6,824 bases of DNA. Origin: Kiritimatiellia bacterium (lineage in GTDB: Bacteria; Verrucomicrobiota; Kiritimatiellia; RFP12; DVOR01). The notes beneath the pieces were generated by a model. It was given only the letters and a program-made list of their open reading frames with translations. It ran no database searches and was not told the origin of the DNA. The position numbers and the translations under genes were made by a program. Below, piece by piece: positions 4,041 through 6,824 of this stretch. The stretch covers positions 1 to 6,824 of the forward strand of contig JAFYMU010000161.1 of NCBI GenBank assembly GCA_017548245.1, in the 5' to 3' direction. Position 1 is the first letter of the stretch. Each line of letters starts with the position of its first letter.

Positions 4041-6690
4041 GTTGGGTCAAAAAGGGGGTCAAGAGGTGTTTGAGGCAATCGTTGAGGTAAGGGGCATCCT
4101 CAATGGCTTGCTTGTCGTAGAGTGCTTCGGGCGTGCAGGTCAAAATCGCCTGCAAGGTCGCCCTGAGATCCTCGAGGGTGGCGGCTTCGCTCACGGGGTC
4201 GTTGAAGGGCAGGATGCCGCCATTCGAACCCGCGGGCAGGGTAAAGTAGGCCAATTCAATCGGCGTGGAGGTGGGGATGTTGAGGGCCGAACGGAGCATC
4301 AGGCGGTAGATCGGCAACTGGAAGTTTACCCACTGTACGGCCAGGACTTGCTTAGTCTTTTTGTCAGTCTTTGCAGTGTAATGCACCGTATTGGGCGCGT
4401 CACCCTTTGCGGAGGTCTTGTAGTCAATGATGCGCCATTGGCCAGTGTGGGCGTTCTTGTCAATGCGGTCCACATTGCCGTGGAGGATGATGGGCGTGCC
4501 GTTGATCTCCAGCTTGACCTCCCACTTCTTATTATGGAGGCCATTCTCCACGAATTGCGTCTGCCAACCCTGTTGGCGCGACTCGGCTTCCAATTCGGCG
4601 GCGCGGGCAAGGCGTTTGAGACCGGCGTGACGAACGGCCAAGAGTTCGACGGAGGGCGTCGGGCCATACTGTTCGGCAAAGGCCTTTAAGAAGGCGTTGG
4701 CCAAGAAGGTATTGAGTTCGTCAGAATCGGTGCTCGTGGTCTGCGGAAGGGTTTCTAATGCGCTGTGGATGAGCGTGCCGAAGGTGTTGGCTGGGACGCC
4801 GTGCGGTAAGGGGTTGGTATCCTCCAACTTGAGGACGTACTTGAGCCAGAAGTCCAACTTTGATTTTAAGAAGGTACTAATGGCCGAAGGCGAAAGGCGC
4901 GTGATGGGTTTGGGCGAACCCCAGGTGTGCGGGGCGGTGGGTAAGATGAGGGCCGTGTCGGCACTAGAGAGCGTCTTCTTGTCCGGGGTGGTGAGGAAGA
5001 GCTTGCGGGCGCGTTCCTTCTGTTGTTTGGGAGAACAACGGAAGAAGAGGCGCGAGGGTTTGAGCCAGTCGCCACGGTGGTTAATGCGGCTGCAGGAGAG
5101 GCAGATGGCCTCAGCAGGGATGCGTTTGAAGAGGGTTTCCACTAAGTAGGCATCACGCGCGAGGCGGGTGTGGTCGGCACGCAAGCCGAGGGCCGAACGG
5201 AATTTGTTCGGCAAGAAGGTGTCTTCAAATTGGGTGTCGGGGAAGATGCCCTCGTTTAAGCCTGCCAACGCAAAGCGTTCGGCCGTGGACCAAAGAAACT
5301 CCAAACGGCCCTCATAGGAACAGTCGGCCGAACCACGAATGGGATGGAGCGTGACTTGATTGAGGCGCGCATTGAGGAGTTCGAGCGTTGGGGAGACGCC
5401 GTCCAGACGGATGTTCTCGAGTTCCTCAAAGAGTTGTTGCAGGGCATCGAAGGTCGCAAAGCGCATCGCGTCCTTCACCGGGTCGGTGTGATAGGCGCCG
5501 TAGAGGTCGGTCAAGAGAGTGCGGGCGCCTTCGCAGGGATGGTTGGCGAAGCATTGCAACCAGTGGCGAATCTGTTGGAAGAGGGCGCGCAACGGGGCGT
5601 CGGGCGGCAAGAAGCCGATCGCATCGGCGAGCTGGGTGGGCTGATGGCCCTCAATGAGGTCCACGTAGGCCTTGCGAAGGGTGGTGTAGTCACTCTTGAC
5701 GAAGGCCGCGAGTTCGGGCGAAGAGAGCAGGGGCACCAAGACGTCCACGCGGTTGATTTGGGAAAAACGGAAGAGCGTCTGCAAGAGACGCACCGCAGGT
5801 TGCGCCGAGAGATGGATTGGATCGGGTTCGAAGATGCGAATCCCATGGGCCGCAAAGGAGGCGGTGAGGGTGGGCATCACCTCGTGATTGAGAACGCCGA
5901 GGCAGATTTTGGAGGGCGCAACACGCCCCGATTTGGCCAAGAAGGCTTCAATGGTGGCGGCCTCCTCAACGGGCGTTTCGGCAATTTTGATGCATGTGTC
6001 AGCAATGGCGAGCTGGGCCTGTTGCCAATAGGTTGGGTCGGGCGTGCCGGCGGAGGTGAAGCGATCGGCCTCGGAGGGTTCGGCCTGCACCAAGATGTCG
6101 CAAGCAGGGGCCGCCTTGAAGAGCCCCTCCAACGCGGGCATCATGTCTGGGATGCAGGCGACGACCAAACGCCATTGGAGATTTGACTCAATGGGTTGGG
6201 CGATGGGGTTGCGGAAGGTTGCCAACTGGGCGTCGGTGGGGTCGAGCAACGGTGCTGCTGCGAGGACTTCGCGATACTTGCTCTCAAGGGCTGCGAGGGC
6301 TTCCCAACGGTGCTTTTCGCGCGGCTCAAGGGTTTGGGTGTGCGAATGTTGGGCAACGGCAGCGAAGTCGAGGATGTTCTCGGCGAGGGTCGAACGGAGC
6401 TGGATGAAGCGTTGGGCCACCGTGTAACGCGAGGCGGCACGAGCGAGCCAGGTCTTCTTCCCCGGGAAGAGCCACGTGGCGACAAGGTTCTCCTCATCTT
6501 CGGTTTGCAGCCAATCAAAGACCTTATCCCAGGCCGTTAACTGTTCGGACGGCGTGGCCAAGGTGTGGCGTTCGGCCGTGGAGAAATAGGAGACGAGGCC
6601 CGCCGGCAAGGTGAAGCGAACGCCGTGAAACGCATGGTAAGCCTTCGTCAATGCATCGCGCAAACGACGCATGGCGAGCGAGGTTGGCAC
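4015..6690 (-). CDS. AddB/RecB-like PD-(D/E)XK nuclease with degenerate helicase region
   Basis: From the GTG at 6690 this is 891 residues, the size of AddB-like recombination proteins that process double-strand DNA ends. Residues around 465-515 carry the helicase-core signature ERFALAGLNEGIFPD....FLPNKFRSALGL..DHTRLARDAYLVETL. The C-terminal nuclease starts near residue 600 (RLSPSAISTFLKSKLDFWLKYVL). Its catalytic set is His642 (GTLIHSALE), Asp741 (NVDRID), Asp756 and Lys758 (IDYKTS), and Gln791/Tyr795 (QLPIY), all intact. No Walker A motif is seen, so the helicase part is probably inactive, as in AddB. The cysteine pattern of the AddB iron-sulfur cluster is not apparent. The expected partner, a UvrD-like AddA/RecB helicase-nuclease, is not downstream, where a siroheme decarboxylase follows instead. 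The annotated start is doubtful: the reading frame continues upstream for 23 sense codons with family-like sequence (EGLLFCVPTSLAM) but without an ATG, GTG, TTG or CTG. Confidence 0.9.
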   Translation of the reverse strand: MPTSLAMRRLRDALTKAYHAFHGVRFTLPAGLVSYFSTAERHTLATPSEQLTAWDKVFDWLQTEDEENLVATWLFPGKKTWLARAASRYTVAQRFIQLRSTLAENILDFAAVAQHSHTQTLEPREKHRWEALAALESKYREVLAAAPLLDPTDAQLATFRNPIAQPIESNLQWRLVVACIPDMMPALEGLFKAAPACDILVQAEPSEADRFTSAGTPDPTYWQQAQLAIADTCIKIAETPVEEAATIEAFLAKSGRVAPSKICLGVLNHEVMPTLTASFAAHGIRIFEPDPIHLSAQPAVRLLQTLFRFSQINRVDVLVPLLSSPELAAFVKSDYTTLRKAYVDLIEGHQPTQLADAIGFLPPDAPLRALFQQIRHWLQCFANHPCEGARTLLTDLYGAYHTDPVKDAMRFATFDALQQLFEELENIRLDGVSPTLELLNARLNQVTLHPIRGSADCSYEGRLEFLWSTAERFALAGLNEGIFPDTQFEDTFLPNKFRSALGLRADHTRLARDAYLVETLFKRIPAEAICLSCSRINHRGDWLKPSRLFFRCSPKQQKERARKLFLTTPDKKTLSSADTALILPTAPHTWGSPKPITRLSPSAISTFLKSKLDFWLKYVLKLEDTNPLPHGVPANTFGTLIHSALETLPQTTSTDSDELNTFLANAFLKAFAEQYGPTPSVELLAVRHAGLKRLARAAELEAESRQQGWQTQFVENGLHNKKWEVKLEINGTPIILHGNVDRIDKNAHTGQWRIIDYKTSAKGDAPNTVHYTAKTDKKTKQVLAVQWVNFQLPIYRLMLRSALNIPTSTPIELAYFTLPAGSNGGILPFNDPVSEAATLEDLRATLQAILTCTPEALYDKQAIEDAPYLNDCLKHLLTPFLTQHEADTPTN

Positions 6691-6762
6691 GCAGAAGAGG
6701 AGGCCTTCGGGTAAGTGCGTGGGCCATTGCCCTTGTTCTGTGTAAGCGCATAGTTTGAGTTA
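6691..6762 (-). other. Probable N-terminal coding extension of the nuclease gene lacking a standard start
   Basis: In frame with the nuclease, an upstream TAA lies at 6762-6760 and the following 23 codons read KLCAYTEQGQWPTHLPEG-like sequence running into LLFCVPTSLAMRRL. The hydrophobic strand followed by VPT and an Arg-rich helix is what AddB/RecB-like proteins show near their N-terminus, so this DNA probably encodes protein. None of the 23 codons is ATG, GTG, TTG or CTG. Starts exist only in other frames (ATG at 6751 and at 6776). A one-base indel, natural or from sequencing, or an unusual start is implied. Confidence 0.55.
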
Positions 6763-6824
6763 ATGAACGCCTGCATATTTTCCTTGGTGTTCATTTTTGC
6801 AATCTGACCTCTTATGGCATCTGC
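6752..6824 (-). promoter_or_regulatory. Leader of the gene block with candidate ribosome binding site and start
   Basis: This segment is visibly less GC-rich than the genes. On the minus strand AAGGA (6785-6781) is followed by four bases and an ATG at 6776. That frame is open from the window edge and ends at a TGA at 6650-6648, reading MQAFINSNYALTQ at first. It joins the nuclease frame only through a -1 shift (a lost base). An ATG at 6794 lies in the same frame. A TTGCAA box around 6802-6797 could be a poor -35, but no good -10 follows, so no promoter can be assigned. The segment may also be the end of an upstream gene cut by the window. Confidence 0.35.

Noticed and set aside
5344..6186. 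280-codon open frame on the + strand opposite the nuclease gene
   Set aside because: No family motifs are seen, and the minus-strand frame is continuous with the conserved nuclease. The same explanation covers the shorter + strand frames at 3030-3503 and 4039-4689.
4015..6690. Iron-sulfur cluster as in AddB
   Set aside because: The few cysteines near the nuclease domain do not show the one-before, closely spaced three-after pattern; only two widely separated cysteines follow the catalytic core.
6524..6751. 75-codon minus-strand frame starting at ATG 6751 as a separate small gene
   Set aside because: Its translation is Arg/His/Ala-rich and overlaps the nuclease N-terminal region in another frame. 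Its ATG is more interesting as a displaced start for the nuclease.
6752..6824. Sigma-70 promoter upstream of the nuclease gene
   Set aside because: A TTGCAA box is present, but at 16-18 bases spacing the sequences (AAATAT, AATATG, ATATGC) are poor -10 elements, and the segment may belong to an upstream gene.

Overview
The window is a compact block of five protein-coding genes, all on the minus strand, from a GC-rich (roughly 60% by eye) Gram-negative bacterium. The diderm envelope is shown by an outer-membrane efflux lipoprotein and a probable periplasmic thioredoxin-like protein. No rRNA, tRNA or other firm taxonomic marker is present. A PVC-group bacterium (Verrucomicrobiota/Kiritimatiellota-like) would fit the general character of the proteins, but that is only an impression.

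In the direction of transcription (right to left) the layout is as follows. (1) 6752-6824 is a short, less GC-rich leader with a possible ribosome binding site. (2) 4015-6690, with a 5' end that probably lies further upstream, encodes an AddB/RecB-like PD-(D/E)XK nuclease. (3) 3048-4040 encodes a two-domain siroheme decarboxylase (AhbA-like and AhbB-like halves fused). It starts inside the end of the nuclease gene, with a 26-nt overlap. (4) 2037-3038 encodes an exported thioredoxin-fold protein with a CPPC site and an unusual long helical C-terminus. Its Shine-Dalgarno sequence overlaps the stop codon of the decarboxylase. (5) After 52 nt, 1487-1984 encodes a PpiB-type cytosolic cyclophilin. 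(6) Overlapping it by one base (TAATG), 90-1487 encodes a NodT/OprM-type outer-membrane efflux lipoprotein. (7) 1-49 is a heptanucleotide tandem repeat that runs off the left edge.

The spacing (overlap 26, gap 9, gap 52, overlap 1) suggests one operon or two tightly packed transcription units, but the genes do not form a single obvious pathway: DNA-end processing, alternative heme synthesis, periplasmic thiol chemistry, protein folding and efflux. The decarboxylase and thioredoxin-like protein could both serve heme and c-type cytochrome supply, but this is inference from adjacency. The partners expected for two of the genes, the AddA helicase and an RND pump with its adaptor, are not in the window.

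I do not see a clearly new defence, mobile or RNA system. The points most worth a second look are the anomalous 5' end of the nuclease gene (probable frameshift or non-standard start), the C-terminal extension of the thioredoxin-like protein, the fused siroheme decarboxylase placed behind a recombination nuclease, the heptamer repeat, and a strong G-over-C skew that places all five genes on the C-rich strand.
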